From Natronolimnohabitans innermongolicus JCM 12255 (GTDB taxonomy: Archaea > Halobacteriota > Halobacteria > Halobacteriales > Natrialbaceae), in the NCBI RefSeq assembly GCF_000337215.1, contig NZ_AOHZ01000088.1:607-64606 (forward strand): a DNA stretch of 64,000 nt. The letters are read 5' to 3'. Each line of letters starts with the position of its first letter. The first letter of the stretch is position 1. Under the pieces are notes generated by a model, which worked only from the letters and a program-made list of their open reading frames with translations, did not search any database and was not told the origin of the DNA. Shown here in pieces: positions 35,270 to 44,799 of the stretch. The position numbers were made by a program, and so were the translations under genes.

Positions 35270-35805
35270 TCCACGTATTCACGGCAGCATTGAATTCCTC
35301 GGCGTCATTCTTGTGAAACTCGCCACGACAGCAGAACGCGAAGCGTTCTGCGGATGACGCAGCCGTCAAGGGTCGCGATTGATAAAATTACTGTCAGGAA
35401 TAATGGCCCACTATCTTGGATATTCAACGCAATACCCCTCGAGACAAAACTCGTTCTCGATGTAGCGCTCTTGGACGGTGAGGCACCGATCCAGCTGCTG
35501 TGTTTCTGTACAGTCTCACCGGGAAACACGATCTCTCCGGCGCTGAGTTTCTCGTCGATGGTGCTTGATATCTGGCCACCCTCTCCCGATAAGGATTCAA
35601 TGGTTACCTCGACTACGTTGATCAAACCCACATCTAAAAGTGGTTTTACACCTCGAAATGAGGGTCGAACGCTTCCATACCTCGTGGGCAGGTAGTCGGG
35701 CGAGTCGCAGAGAGCGACTTGAACAGTTTGGACACTACTATCACACACAGCGACCACACCAGTCACTCAGCGGACAGACGCCAGCGGCGGTGCGAAACTG
35801 ACAGT
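35270..35805 (+). pseudogene. Decayed IS6-family transposase
   Basis: Fragments align in order to the intact transposase at 32292. PSRVAIDKITV matches PSRVAVDETAV, then LETKLVLDVALLDG matches LDTKLILDAQLFG. After a scrambled middle, a segment encodes FHTSW-like and HTQRPHQSLSGQTPAA-like residues. The end AACTGACAGTGCC resembles the right terminal repeat with one base lost. Catalytic residues are altered and the frame is broken, so it is inactive. It lies just downstream of chrA. Confidence 0.78.
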
Positions 35806-36240
35806 GCCCCAGTAGTCTACGGATCGTTTCAATAGAGTTTACACACAACTGTCTGTAGTAGTAACTATGGTGATGAGAGTCACCTCGAGGTGTCACAACC
35901 TTGAGGATCGCTACAAGACACTCAGCGCGCTGCAGCCACAACACATCAACCCTGAACTCCTAATTCTGAAGGGGCTGTCAAACTGCGGTAGACCTTACGA
36001 GAGTGAGATAATTACTGTTTTTCTGGTAGTTAATTTCTCCTCGGACTTCACTCGATAGATGGAGTCGCTCTCCCAATGAGCGCAACGCATATTGATGCGG
36101 GAGTGCTATCTGTACTCACATCCGAGACGAGACGACTACTGCGGCAGTCAATGGGTCTACCGGATGGTCCACAGAAACCAATGACAGTCACTAATGGCAG
36201 GTTGGAGTCGACTCTCGATCGTCGGTTACCTGCGAGTTCG
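35806..36240. other. Gene-poor stretch before trkA
   Basis: About 430 bases. The left part (35808-35870) has scattered resemblance to the 84-bp inverted-repeat family but is too eroded to call. A 63-codon plus-strand ORF at 35867 is unrecognised. The right part may be an N-terminal extension of the TrkA protein (in-frame ATG at 36076). Confidence 0.4.
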
Positions 36241-37575
36241 ATGCGGATACTGGTCGTCGGGGCTGGTGAGGTCGGGCAAACGATCGCGACGACGCTCGCG
36301 GAACTTCACGAGGTGGTCGTTGTCGATTGTGACGAGCGGCTCGTCGAGGAGCTCACGTACGCGTACGATGTGCTCGCCGTCCACGGAGACGGCCGAGATA
36401 TCAAGACGCTACGTGAGGCTGAAATCGAACGAGCAGATCTCGTGGTCGCGTGTACTGACGATGACGATGTCAATACCGTTATCTGTGCGACCGCGACGAC
36501 GATCGCTGACACCTTCACGATCGCCCGAGTGAGACATCGAACGCTCTCCGAAACCTGGAATGATCACCCGGACGCTTTCGGTGTCGATTTCATGGTTTGT
36601 ACGAACTCGTTGACGTCCGAAGCAGCGTTTCGAATCGCTGGACTCCCGGCTGCAGAAGAGGTTGATACGTTTGTGAACGGTCTCGTTCGAATGGCTGCGT
36701 TCGAAATCGACGACAGGAGTCCACTCGGTAATCAGACCGTGCGCGAGATCGATCTGGACGAATCCATAACGATCGCAGCGATCTTCCGCGATGACGAGTT
36801 AATCCTTCCGACGGGAGAAACAGTAATACGCTCCACCGATCGGATCGTGGTCATCGGGAGTGCTAGCGGCGTTACGAGCGTCGCGGATCGCGTTTCATTG
36901 TCATCACGAAGTGCAAGCGACGAAGTCGTTATCGCCGGTGCGAGTGAGATTGGCCTCCAAATCGCCCAGCTATTCGAAGAACACGGCTACCACCCGTGGA
37001 TAATTGAACAGGACCCCGACCGCGCCCGAAATGCGGCCGAAGCACTTCCGAAGACGACAGTACTCGAGGAAGACCCCGCAGACGTCGGATTTCTGGAGCG
37101 CGAACACATCAGTGACGCGGATATCGTTATCGCTGCATTGCCGCAGGACGAACGGAACTTACTCGTATCACTAGTTGCCCGCCAGTTCGGCGTCGGTGAA
37201 ACCGTCGCTATCGTCGAGCACAGCGAGTACACCGAGTTGTTCGAGACCGCCGGCGTCGACGTAACCGTTAATCCGCGCGAAGAAACCGCCGAAGAGATAA
37301 TTCGATTCACCCGCCTGATCCCGACTGAAAAGATCGTCCTGCTCGACCACGATCGCGCAGAAGTGATCGAAATCGTCGTTACTGAAGAGAGTATTCTCGC
37401 GGATCGTGAAATCAGCGATTCGACGGCGAATCTTCCGGAGGGAGTTATCATCGGCGCGATCGCTCGAGCTGGTGAACTCGTGACGCCTCGAGGAACGACC
37501 GTACTCAGACCGGGTGACCACGTCGTTCTGTTCGTGGATGCGGACGTACTCGACGAAATTACCGACGTGATCTGA
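36241..37575 (+). CDS. trkA: Potassium uptake regulatory protein TrkA
   Basis: A 444-residue cytoplasmic gating subunit for Trk/Ktr potassium channels. It is a tandem of RCK modules: RCK_N 1 starts MRILVVGAGEVGQTIA with the G-x-G-x-x-G NAD site, followed by RCK_C 1. RCK_N 2 starts VVIAGASEIGLQIAQL near residue 225, followed by RCK_C 2 ending LRPGDHVVLFVDA. The start at 36241 matches the family N-terminus; an in-frame ATG at 36076 would add 55 residues of no known domain. No TrkH/KtrB partner is in the window. The small protein and HTH regulator downstream may belong to the same unit. Confidence 0.92.
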   Translation: MRILVVGAGEVGQTIATTLAELHEVVVVDCDERLVEELTYAYDVLAVHGDGRDIKTLREAEIERADLVVACTDDDDVNTVICATATTIADTFTIARVRHRTLSETWNDHPDAFGVDFMVCTNSLTSEAAFRIAGLPAAEEVDTFVNGLVRMAAFEIDDRSPLGNQTVREIDLDESITIAAIFRDDELILPTGETVIRSTDRIVVIGSASGVTSVADRVSLSSRSASDEVVIAGASEIGLQIAQLFEEHGYHPWIIEQDPDRARNAAEALPKTTVLEEDPADVGFLEREHISDADIVIAALPQDERNLLVSLVARQFGVGETVAIVEHSEYTELFETAGVDVTVNPREETAEEIIRFTRLIPTEKIVLLDHDRAEVIEIVVTEESILADREISDSTANLPEGVIIGAIARAGELVTPRGTTVLRPGDHVVLFVDADVLDEITDVI

Positions 37576-37621
37576 CGCGAAAGCAGCACGACTTATAGGC
37601 TGCAATCGCCAGTACACAGAT

Positions 37622-37903
37622 ATGGCAGACCTCAACCCGATCGCGAAGCGAATACACCAGATCAGTCCCGACCCCGTCGAGCTGACGCTCAGCGAGGGAA
37701 CGACGGCCGTATTTCATATCACCGGGGCGGAGTTCTTTCAGCAGGAATTTCAGGCGGAGGGGAGTCGTGAGGACGATGATGCGGACTACCGATTCGTTAC
37801 GAGTTCGGATAACGAATCGATCCTGGTCGGACGAAAGGGCGTGGGCGAATCGGAGTGGTCGATGATCGGGACGGTGGTTGAAGTTAACCGAGCCGGATCC
37901 TAG
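37622..37903 (+). CDS. Conserved-looking hypothetical protein, 93 residues
   Basis: Small acidic protein starting MADLNPIAKRIHQISPDPVE. The predicted structure is mainly beta (VELTLSEGTTAVFHITGAEFF; ESILVGRKGVGESEWSMIGTVVEV). No recognised domain, membrane segment or Cys motif. A TATA-like CTTATAGG about 28 bases before the ATG supports a leaderless transcript and the start. It follows trkA by 46 bases and converges with an HTH regulator, so a role near potassium transport is possible but unproven. Confidence 0.65.
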   Translation: MADLNPIAKRIHQISPDPVELTLSEGTTAVFHITGAEFFQQEFQAEGSREDDDADYRFVTSSDNESILVGRKGVGESEWSMIGTVVEVNRAGS

Positions 37904-38073
37904 CCGTCTGTGCAGTAGGTATACCGCACTGTCTCTGACGTGACAGACATCCCGTTTCACGGTTCGAAAACGAAAGCGGCTGCAAGATGTTCTGTAGTTC
38001 GGGGGTGTACTGTTGCTCGAAGAGAGAACTGTGGTCGGGGGACACGGGCGGAGAGCGCCGACGAGGCGCGCGA

Positions 38074-38607
38074 TCAGTGTTCGGATTCTTCGGCCGGAGC
38101 GACCATGTCGTCGATTCGGAGGATGAGGATGTTGTTCGTGTCGTCCTTGCCGTCGACGCGGCCATCGATGACGAGTTTCGAGAGGGGAGTCGGGCCGACG
38201 GTGACCGGGTCGTCTTCGTCGATGTCGCCGATGGTTCCTTGCAGATGGATCTCCGCGCGGCAGAGTTCGGGGTGGTGAACGCTCGAGAGGTCGATTCCTT
38301 CGACGATGACGTCTTTGACGAGGGTTCCCTCGTGCTCGAGGCCGACGGAGACTGGATCGTCTAACTGCTGGATATCGAGCGCTTCGTAGGCTGCGGCGGT
38401 CGGTTTATAGCCGCCTTTTGGACCGGGAACACCCTCTACCAGTTGGAGGGCTTTGAGGCTCTGCATCTGATTGCGGATCGTTCCCGGGTTTCGGTCAACC
38501 TGCTCGGCGATGTCTTCGCCCTTGATGGTTCCCTCGGACACCTTGTGGAGGTTCGTTAGTGTGCGGAGAATCCGTTTCTGGCTCGGAGTGAGCTCGATAG
38601 ACGACAT
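38074..38607 (-). CDS. Winged-helix transcriptional regulator, Rrf2-like, with C-terminal sensor domain
   Basis: A 177-residue protein. Residues 1-75 are a winged HTH (GEDIAEQVDRNPGTIRNQMQ as recognition segment; GPKGGYKPTAAAYEAL is the wing typical of Rrf2-like proteins). Residues 80-165 form a beta-rich domain (GIDLSSVHHPELCRAEIHLQ) ending in NNILILRIDDM, of a type common in archaeal regulators. One Cys is present, so an Fe-S cluster is unlikely. TATA-like GCTTAAGAC about 28 bases upstream supports the ATG. Target genes are unknown. Confidence 0.8.
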   Translation of the reverse strand: MSSIELTPSQKRILRTLTNLHKVSEGTIKGEDIAEQVDRNPGTIRNQMQSLKALQLVEGVPGPKGGYKPTAAAYEALDIQQLDDPVSVGLEHEGTLVKDVIVEGIDLSSVHHPELCRAEIHLQGTIGDIDEDDPVTVGPTPLSKLVIDGRVDGKDDTNNILILRIDDMVAPAEESEH

Positions 38608-39247
38608 AGTAAACTGTTCGTAGCGATCCGTCTTAAGCCCGGCGAGTCACCGCCTCGGGGCCAAGTCCGAAGCTTGTCAGTGAAGTCGAGCGCTTTTTGA
38701 CTGACAGCCATCACAGCGGAGATGAGACGCCACTCGGATACTCGTTGGACAGCAATCCTGCGGTCGGTTGCGGATCCCCATCAGGCGGGAACCAGTCGCC
38801 CTCCGAAGAACTCCTCGGTAAGGGTGTCTGGTGAGCTCGATAGGGGGCCGGAGGATTGTACTACTCATACTGCCGGACAGCACGAGTTGACGATCGGTCG
38901 CGCGACGGCGCTCGTCACCGTCGGAGCCGACCGCGACGGCGCGACCGACTGCTCACTGACTGCTGTCCGGCAGTATCACGAGAGCGAAGTGACAGAACCG
39001 CGAACGCGTCGTGTGTGCCGCCGCGGAGTAGATAGCGAGTACGGCACCGTCCTCGTCGCACTTGGGGAACGAACTGGGTTTTACACCCTCGATCCAACAT
39101 CAGTGTACTTTTATAAGCTGTCTCGAGCAGTCGCTTCTCAATTTACAAGCATACATTTATAATTCCTCGGCCGTCGATGTGGTTCTCTTTGGCTTCGTAA
39201 TCAACGTGGCGGAAATACCGAGTATGACCTCGCTTGCGAACCCAAAC
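38608..39247. other. Gene-free stretch containing a 110-bp inverted-repeat element
   Basis: About 640 bases without a supported gene. The only structure I can see is the 110-bp element at 38867-38976. Confidence 0.45.
38867..38976 (+). repeat. 110-bp inverted-repeat element (MITE-like), copy 1
   Basis: Begins ATACTGCCGGACAGCA and ends with its exact reverse complement, a perfect 16-bp terminal repeat. The interior is GC-rich and non-coding. A second copy, same length and inverted, is at 58784-58893 with only a few mismatches. No target duplication is evident. It is probably a non-autonomous transposon; the parent element is not in the window. Confidence 0.75.
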
Positions 39248-39331
39248 TATAGTAGCCACTGAACGTCGCTGCATACTCGATTGCACGACAGCTGTGCGAT
39301 CAGTGTGTAAATCGTTTCAGGTATTACTATA
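39248..39331 (+). repeat. 84-bp inverted-repeat element (MITE-like), copy B
   Basis: Starts TATAGTAGCCACTGAA and ends TTTCAGGTATTACTATA, a slightly mismatched inverted repeat. The length equals copy A at 45712-45795. Internal GCGATCAGTGTGTA matches the GCGATCAGGTGTGCA of copy A. Both ends carry TA, which could be a TA target duplication. Confidence 0.7.
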
Positions 39332-39489
39332 ATACAGTGATATTGGATTTTTATACCGGAAATAGAGACCACCGAATTCGATGAGTAGCTGCTTCAACAA
39401 TCACCGCATTGATTGCGACCACTCACCACGATTGCAGCCCCCGGGGAATAGATCTCCATGACCTGTCTCGACGGTCGGTGAATCGAAGA

Positions 39490-39800
39490 TTTGCCTCGAC
39501 AGCAGAACACGAAGCGCTCTGCGGATGACGAAGCGTCTTGACCCACTATTAATAAATTTCCTGCCATGGTTATCGATGGCCGGTTTTGGTTATTTTATAC
39601 AATATAAATAACCCAGCGTATTCCCAATACCACAGTGCTCAAACGAAGACACCGCTCCAGTCGCTTTCCTATCTGCCAGCCGGGGAAAAACAGTTTTGGG
39701 GACCGGTATTTCCCCTGAGATACAGATATCCAACCTCTCTCCCGTGACTGTGGGTAGTCAGTCAGTTCTACTACGTTGATCAAAAGCATTTCAAATCTCA
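39490..39800 (+). pseudogene. Decayed IS6-family transposase fragment
   Basis: DNA similarity to the fragment at 35318-35640 in the same order. CGACAGCAGAACACGAAGCG matches CGACAGCAGAACGCGAAGCG, later ACCGCTCCAGTCGCTTTCCT aligns with ACCGATCCAGCTGCTGTGTT, and both reach CTACGTTGATCAAA. Only the central part of the gene remains and no frame is open. It is older than, or less constrained than, the copy beside chrA. Confidence 0.6.
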
Positions 39801-40015
39801 AGTATTTAGGTTAAATTCTCCTATGGATTGTAGATTCATATCAAGAAACATCGGGTCAGTAGTGTGTAGTTTAAGAAATACTAAACGCAAAACAATTATA
39901 TTGATAACTAAGCAGACAGGGATCAGCAGGAGGGGAAACTAGACGATACCGTTAGGTTGTTTACACCACTTCAACGATAATCCTTATGCGCGCCGAGTTG
40001 GTTCGCTGAGACAGA
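39801..40015. other. Promoter region of the NSS transporter
   Basis: AT-rich gene-free DNA; CCTTATGC about 35 bases before the ATG is the best TATA candidate. Nothing else is recognised. Confidence 0.35.
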
Positions 40016-41443
40016 ATGGCACGTGAGAGTTGGGGGAGTCGCGCCGGATTCATCCTGGCCGCGGTCGGAAGCGCGATCGGACTGGGGAACATCTGGCGGT
40101 TCCCGTGGATGACCGCGGAGAACGGCGGAAGCGCCTTTCTATTGTTGTATCTGCTCATCGTCCTCGTCGTCGGGGTCCCTGGATTGCTAGCCGCGTTCGT
40201 GATCGGTCGACGGTCGAATCGGAACCCGGTCGGGGCGTTCAAATCGCTCGCCGGATCGCGCGCCTGGACGGTGCTCGGCGCGCTCTGTGTCGTCACCTCG
40301 ATCATGCTGATGTCGTTCTACAGCGTCGTCGGCGGGTGGATCCTCCGATACTTCCTCGAGAGCGCGACGGGCGCCTACTTCGCGAGCCCGGAGGCTCACT
40401 TCGACGCGATCAGCTACGGTGCCGCAGCGTTCGGCTATCAACTCGCCGTCCTCGCGGTCACGTCCCTGATCGTCGCCGCGGGGATCAGGCGCGGCATCGA
40501 GGCGACGACGAAGGTGATGATGCCCGGCATCGTCGTGTTGCTCGTCGGACTCGCGGTCTGGGCGGCCCAACAACCCGGCGCCGCGCAGGGGTACGAGTTC
40601 TACCTCGGATTCGACGGCACCTACCTCGCGGAGAACTTCCTGTCGGTGCTGGGATCGGCCGCCGGTCAGGCGCTGTTCACGCTCTCGATCGGCGGCGGCA
40701 CGATGATTACCTACGCCTCCTACGTCGACGACGATCGCTCGCTGCCCCTCGACGCCTCGACCATCGCCGTGTTCAATCTCGGCGTCGGCGTCCTGGCCGG
40801 ACTCGTGTTGTTCCCGTTGCTGTTCTCGTTCGCGGCGGGACCGACCGATGGCGGGCCCGGCGCCCTGTTCGTCGGGATCGCCGGCGCGTTCGCGGGCCTG
40901 CCCGGCGGGCGGCTCCTCGGCGCAGTGTTCTTCCTCGTAGTTCTTCTCGCGGCCCTGACGAGCCTGATCAGCATGCTCGAGATCCCGGTCTCGTTTCTGG
41001 TCGACGAGTTCGACCTCGAGCGGTCCACGGCGACTCGAGGGCTATTCGTGCTGGTCGCACTCACCGGCGGCGTGAACGCGTTCAGCCCCGCGGTGTTTAC
41101 GCTGTTCGCCGACCACCTCGTCGACCTGTTCCTCGTGCTCGGCCTGACCGGGTTCATGGTCTATACGGCCTGGGTGCTCGGTCCGGCTGCGGTCGAGGAG
41201 TACCTCGAAGGCGCGGGTCCGCTCTCGCGTCCGCTGGTGCTCCCGTGGCGGTACGCGATCGGGACCGTCTTCCCGGCGTTCCTGCTCTTTACGTTCTACG
41301 CCGACGTCACGGCCCTGATCGGGCTCTCGACGGGAACCGAGCTGCTGTTGGCCGCGACGGTACTGACAGTGGTGCCGCTCGTGATAGCGGCCCGTCGTTC
41401 CGTCTCCGAGCCGCGGTCTCGCTCGAGCGAGAGCACGGACTGA
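40016..41443 (+). CDS. Sodium-dependent transporter, NSS (neurotransmitter:sodium symporter) family
   Basis: A 475-residue LeuT-fold protein with about 12 helices. The N-terminal TM1 signature is clear: GSAIGLGNIWRFPWMTAENG near residues 19-38, containing the sodium and substrate-binding unwound segment. TM6 region reads FTLSIGGGTMITYASY near residue 222. Bacterial and archaeal members import amino acids with sodium. Start and length are normal. It is followed after about 195 bases by an MFS gene on the same strand. Substrate is not predictable from the visible residues. Confidence 0.94.
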   Translation: MARESWGSRAGFILAAVGSAIGLGNIWRFPWMTAENGGSAFLLLYLLIVLVVGVPGLLAAFVIGRRSNRNPVGAFKSLAGSRAWTVLGALCVVTSIMLMSFYSVVGGWILRYFLESATGAYFASPEAHFDAISYGAAAFGYQLAVLAVTSLIVAAGIRRGIEATTKVMMPGIVVLLVGLAVWAAQQPGAAQGYEFYLGFDGTYLAENFLSVLGSAAGQALFTLSIGGGTMITYASYVDDDRSLPLDASTIAVFNLGVGVLAGLVLFPLLFSFAAGPTDGGPGALFVGIAGAFAGLPGGRLLGAVFFLVVLLAALTSLISMLEIPVSFLVDEFDLERSTATRGLFVLVALTGGVNAFSPAVFTLFADHLVDLFLVLGLTGFMVYTAWVLGPAAVEEYLEGAGPLSRPLVLPWRYAIGTVFPAFLLFTFYADVTALIGLSTGTELLLAATVLTVVPLVIAARRSVSEPRSRSSESTD

Positions 41444-41637
41444 CGAGCAGTCGGCCGCGTCGGCGACGGCCCTCTTTCGATTCGGAACCGTTCTGTGGTG
41501 GTTGCAGCTGCGTACTCGAGTTCGGCGTCGACGGTGATCTGAGCAGCCGCTATCTGACACAGCGACTGGCTCCCGTCCAGTTCCGGAAGCGAAAAGCAAT
41601 TTCGGCCGCGTCGTGACACCCCGAACGCGAGTACTCA

Positions 41638-42831
41638 ATGGGGACTCTGGATGCGGTGCGTCGAGAACTGGCCGGTCTGTGGGCCGACGGCAAAGGAAAA
41701 TCGCTGCTCGCCATCGCGCTAGGCTGGGGACTGCTAAACGGGACGCGAATGATCTATCCCGTCTTGCTGCCTTACTTCAGCGACGAGTTCGGACTCACGT
41801 TGACGACCGCCGGGTTTCTCGTGACCGTTATCTGGCTCGCCTATGCGATCGGGCAGGTGCCTGGCGGAATCCTCGCGGACCGGTACGGCGAGCGGACGAT
41901 ACTGACGGTGAGCGTCTCGTTCGCCCTTTTCGGACTGGTGCTCGTGCTCCTCGCGCCGTCGGCGCTCGTCCTGTTCGGCGCGACCGCGCTGGTCGGACTC
42001 GGGCTGTCTCAGTATCCGATCGCCCGAATTACGGCGCTATCGGATCTCTATCCGGATCGTATCGGCCGTGCGTTGGGCGTGACGATGGCCGCCGGCGACA
42101 TCGGACAGACGGTGCTCCCGCCCGTCGCAAGCGTCCTCGCGGTCGCAGTTGGCTGGCGGCTCGGCCTCGGGTACGTTCTCCCGTTTCTCTGTCTGACCGT
42201 GGCGATCATCTGGTGGACGCTGCCGAACCCCGAACCGGACGATACCGAGGGCACCGACACGAGCATCCGGGCGGTCGCCGACGAACTTCGTTCGCCGACC
42301 GTCGTGATCATGGGCGTCATGCTGTTCCTGTTCATCTTCGTCTGGCAGACGTTTTCGGCGTTCTACCCGACGTATCTCGTCGAGGAGAAAGAGCTCTCGC
42401 CGACGGCCGCGGGCGCCCTATTTGGGTTGTTCTTTGCCGTCGGCGTCGTCGTGAAGCCGCTCGCTGGTGCGGCCTACGATAGAATCGGCATTCGCGGCTC
42501 GCTGCCGCTGGTTTTGGGCGGTTCGATCCTCGGCCTCGCATCGCTCCCGTTCGTCGACGGCGTCGGAGCGCTCCTCGCGGTCACCGTCCTCATCAGTACG
42601 ATGCTCGGCTCCGGCGCGATCACCCAATCGTATCTGGCCGAAATCACCCCTGACGACGTCCAGGGCACCGGACTAGGGCTCGTTCGCTCGAGTACTGCGA
42701 TGCTCGGCGCGACGGGACCGGTGGTGTTCGGCGCGGTCGCCGAACGCGGGTACTTCGACGAGGGGTACGTCGTGTTAGCCGCAATCGTCGGTGTTGTCAC
42801 CGCGCTAACGCTGTTGCTCCCGACGGATTGA
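41638..42831 (+). CDS. MFS transporter
   Basis: A 397-residue, about 12-helix major facilitator. The motif-A-like loop between TM2 and TM3 is GGILADRYGERTIL, and an equivalent after TM8 is AGAAYDRIGIRGSL. Two six-helix halves are separated by an acidic loop (PNPEPDDTEGTDT). The pattern is like the anion:cation symporter or NarK-type exporters but not diagnostic. It would move a small solute across the cytoplasmic membrane using ion gradients. No ligand-specific residues are recognised. Confidence 0.92.
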   Translation: MGTLDAVRRELAGLWADGKGKSLLAIALGWGLLNGTRMIYPVLLPYFSDEFGLTLTTAGFLVTVIWLAYAIGQVPGGILADRYGERTILTVSVSFALFGLVLVLLAPSALVLFGATALVGLGLSQYPIARITALSDLYPDRIGRALGVTMAAGDIGQTVLPPVASVLAVAVGWRLGLGYVLPFLCLTVAIIWWTLPNPEPDDTEGTDTSIRAVADELRSPTVVIMGVMLFLFIFVWQTFSAFYPTYLVEEKELSPTAAGALFGLFFAVGVVVKPLAGAAYDRIGIRGSLPLVLGGSILGLASLPFVDGVGALLAVTVLISTMLGSGAITQSYLAEITPDDVQGTGLGLVRSSTAMLGATGPVVFGAVAERGYFDEGYVVLAAIVGVVTALTLLLPTD

Positions 42832-42959
42832 CCGGCGTCTGCATCGAACGTACTGCGGACGATGGGGTCGGTTCCGTCCGTCGCGTCGAACGCAGGCGAG
42901 TCGATCCCGTGATCTGCGCCCCGCAGGCATATATGACAGGTCGATGTAGCTCGTCGAGT

Positions 42960-43715
42960 ATGACCACAGGTACGTCCGGGACGGAGTTTCATCGAGAAAC
43001 GGAGCCCGACGCAGCGGAACCGACACTCATCGAGGGCCTGCCAGGTCACGGGCTGGTCGCCTCGATCGCCGTCGATCAGATCACCGACCAACTGGACCTC
43101 GAGCAGTACGGATCGATCCGATCCGATTCCTTTCCGCCGGTGACGTCGTTTGCAAACGGTCGCGTTCAGGATACCGTCCGCGTCTACGGCGGGACGGATC
43201 CCGACGTCCTGACGTTGCAGAGTGACATTCCAATACCGGAAGACGCGTTCGGGGAACTGAGTCGGTGCGTGTTAGAGGAACTGGTCGACGACTTCGGCCG
43301 AGCGATCTTTCTCGCCGGCGCGCCGGCCCAGTCGGAAGAACAGCAAGGCGACGTCGTCGGCGTTGCAACGACCGAGGAGTTGAAGACGGAACTCGAGGAC
43401 GCCGGAGTCGACCTGATGGAAGACTCCGGAGCGGTCGGCGGTGTGACGGGCGCGCTCGTGAACGCGTGCTATCAGGCGGACGTTCCCGCCGTCTTGTTGC
43501 TCGTGCGGGCGGATCCGCGCCTTCCGGATCCGGCCGCGGCCCAGTCGGTGATCGAAACGGCGCTCGAACCGCTCGTCGAGTTCGAAATCGATGCCGACCC
43601 GCTCCAGAAGCAAGCGGAGAACATCCAACAACAGAAACAACAGGTCGCACAGCAGTTACAGCAAGCCCGCGGTCAGCAAGACGAACCGATGCAGGCGAAA
43701 GGGATGTTTCGGTAG
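42960..43715 (+). CDS. PAC2-family protein (proteasome-assembly-chaperone-like)
   Basis: A 251-residue protein of the archaeal PAC2/ATP-grasp-like family. GLPGHGLVASIAVDQI near residues 23-38 is the hallmark, and the domain runs to about 210. The C-terminal 35 residues are a Gln-rich coiled coil (QAENIQQQKQQVAQQLQQ). Homologues of the eukaryotic proteasome assembly chaperones share the fold; archaeal function is not settled. ATG 42960 is supported by a TATA-like CATATAT about 30 bases upstream. Upstream in-frame reading was rejected. Confidence 0.9.
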   Translation: MTTGTSGTEFHRETEPDAAEPTLIEGLPGHGLVASIAVDQITDQLDLEQYGSIRSDSFPPVTSFANGRVQDTVRVYGGTDPDVLTLQSDIPIPEDAFGELSRCVLEELVDDFGRAIFLAGAPAQSEEQQGDVVGVATTEELKTELEDAGVDLMEDSGAVGGVTGALVNACYQADVPAVLLLVRADPRLPDPAAAQSVIETALEPLVEFEIDADPLQKQAENIQQQKQQVAQQLQQARGQQDEPMQAKGMFR

Positions 43716-43831
43716 CGCTCCGTCGATACCGCAACCTCCCACGACGGATTCGCCCCGTACATCACACGCGTTGTGATCGGATCTGCTCGAGAAGGCTGAG
43801 ATATCGACGCTGGATGGGAGGGCGATCGCTG

Positions 43832-44605
43832 TCAGTTCGTCTCCGAGTCGGGCGTATCGTCGTCGCCGGCGTCGCGCGAGACCGGCGTTTCGCTCGCGTC
43901 GATGGTGCGCAACAGCCACTCGCTGGCGGCGTCTAGCTGTGCGTCGTCCGCCGCCGTAATCTTCAATCGATTGTGCCTCGCTTCGCGATCGGGATAGCAA
44001 CCGACCGTGACCTCGAACCGCTCCATCGCCTCCTCGAGCGTCCGAACGATATTCGCCTCTGGTTCGACGGTGTAGAGGTGGGTGGAACGGAGTTCCCCGG
44101 TAAACTCGTCGGCGACGGTCGCGAACATCGCCTTCAGTTCGTCGGGAATGCCCGGCAAGACGTAGACGTTCTCGAGAACGCAGCCGGGCGAGAGACCCGC
44201 GTCGTTCAGTAACGGACGACTCCGCTCCGGGAGTGCGGCCTCGGCCTCGACGTCGACGTCGAACTCCCGATCCGGAAGTCGCGTTTCGATTTCGGCCACC
44301 CGCTGTTCGACCGCCGATCGAGTCAGTTCCGACGCGGTCAGTTCGCGGTCGAACGCGTCTGCGACGGCTTCCATCGTCACGTCGTCGGGGGTCCCGCCGA
44401 TTCCACCGGTGACGATAACGCCGTCGAACGTCTCGCTGTATTCGCTAACGTGGGTGGCGATGCGGTCACGATCGTCAGGGAGGGTGACGACTTGCGCAAC
44501 CGAAACGCCGCGGTCGGTAAGCTGCGTCGCCAGCCAATTCGCGTTCGTGTTCACGACGTCGCCGGAAAGCAACTCGTCACCGATCGTTATCAGCGCGACC
44601 TTCAT
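43832..44605 (-). CDS. CinA/MoaB-type molybdopterin-binding-fold protein
   Basis: A 257-residue protein with the MoCF-binding fold of CinA N-terminal domains. It starts MKVALITIGDELLSGDVVNT, then VIVTGGIGGTPDDVTMEAVA near residue 64-83, the CinA-type loop. The C-terminal nicotinamide-deamidase domain of long CinA is absent. Archaeal short CinA homologues of this size are common; the biochemical role (nucleotide pyrophosphatase or cofactor-related) is uncertain. The acidic tail is typical for haloarchaea. Convergent with the PAC2 gene. Confidence 0.9.
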   Translation of the reverse strand: MKVALITIGDELLSGDVVNTNANWLATQLTDRGVSVAQVVTLPDDRDRIATHVSEYSETFDGVIVTGGIGGTPDDVTMEAVADAFDRELTASELTRSAVEQRVAEIETRLPDREFDVDVEAEAALPERSRPLLNDAGLSPGCVLENVYVLPGIPDELKAMFATVADEFTGELRSTHLYTVEPEANIVRTLEEAMERFEVTVGCYPDREARHNRLKITAADDAQLDAASEWLLRTIDASETPVSRDAGDDDTPDSETN

Positions 44606-44799
44606 CGAGTGTTCGTCACCGTCCCGACCAATAGAAGTTACTCCCCGTCTCTCGACCGACCGTGTGAACGCCGACCGACTCCTGGATAGACAGTCGAACG
44701 GGGAAGGGACAGGTCCTGTCAGAACGGCATCGCGAGTCTCGCCCGTGCAGCGAGTGCGGCGCGGAGAATTTGCTGAACGGCCAGACATGAGCGGGTCGT
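44606..44799. other. Short gene-free stretch
   Basis: About 190 bases upstream of the CinA-like gene, probably its promoter; no other element recognised. Confidence 0.3.

Noticed and set aside
35808-35870. Fifth or sixth copy of the 84-bp element next to the chrA-side IS6 relic
   Set aside because: Only short scattered matches to the family; terminal repeats cannot be aligned with confidence.
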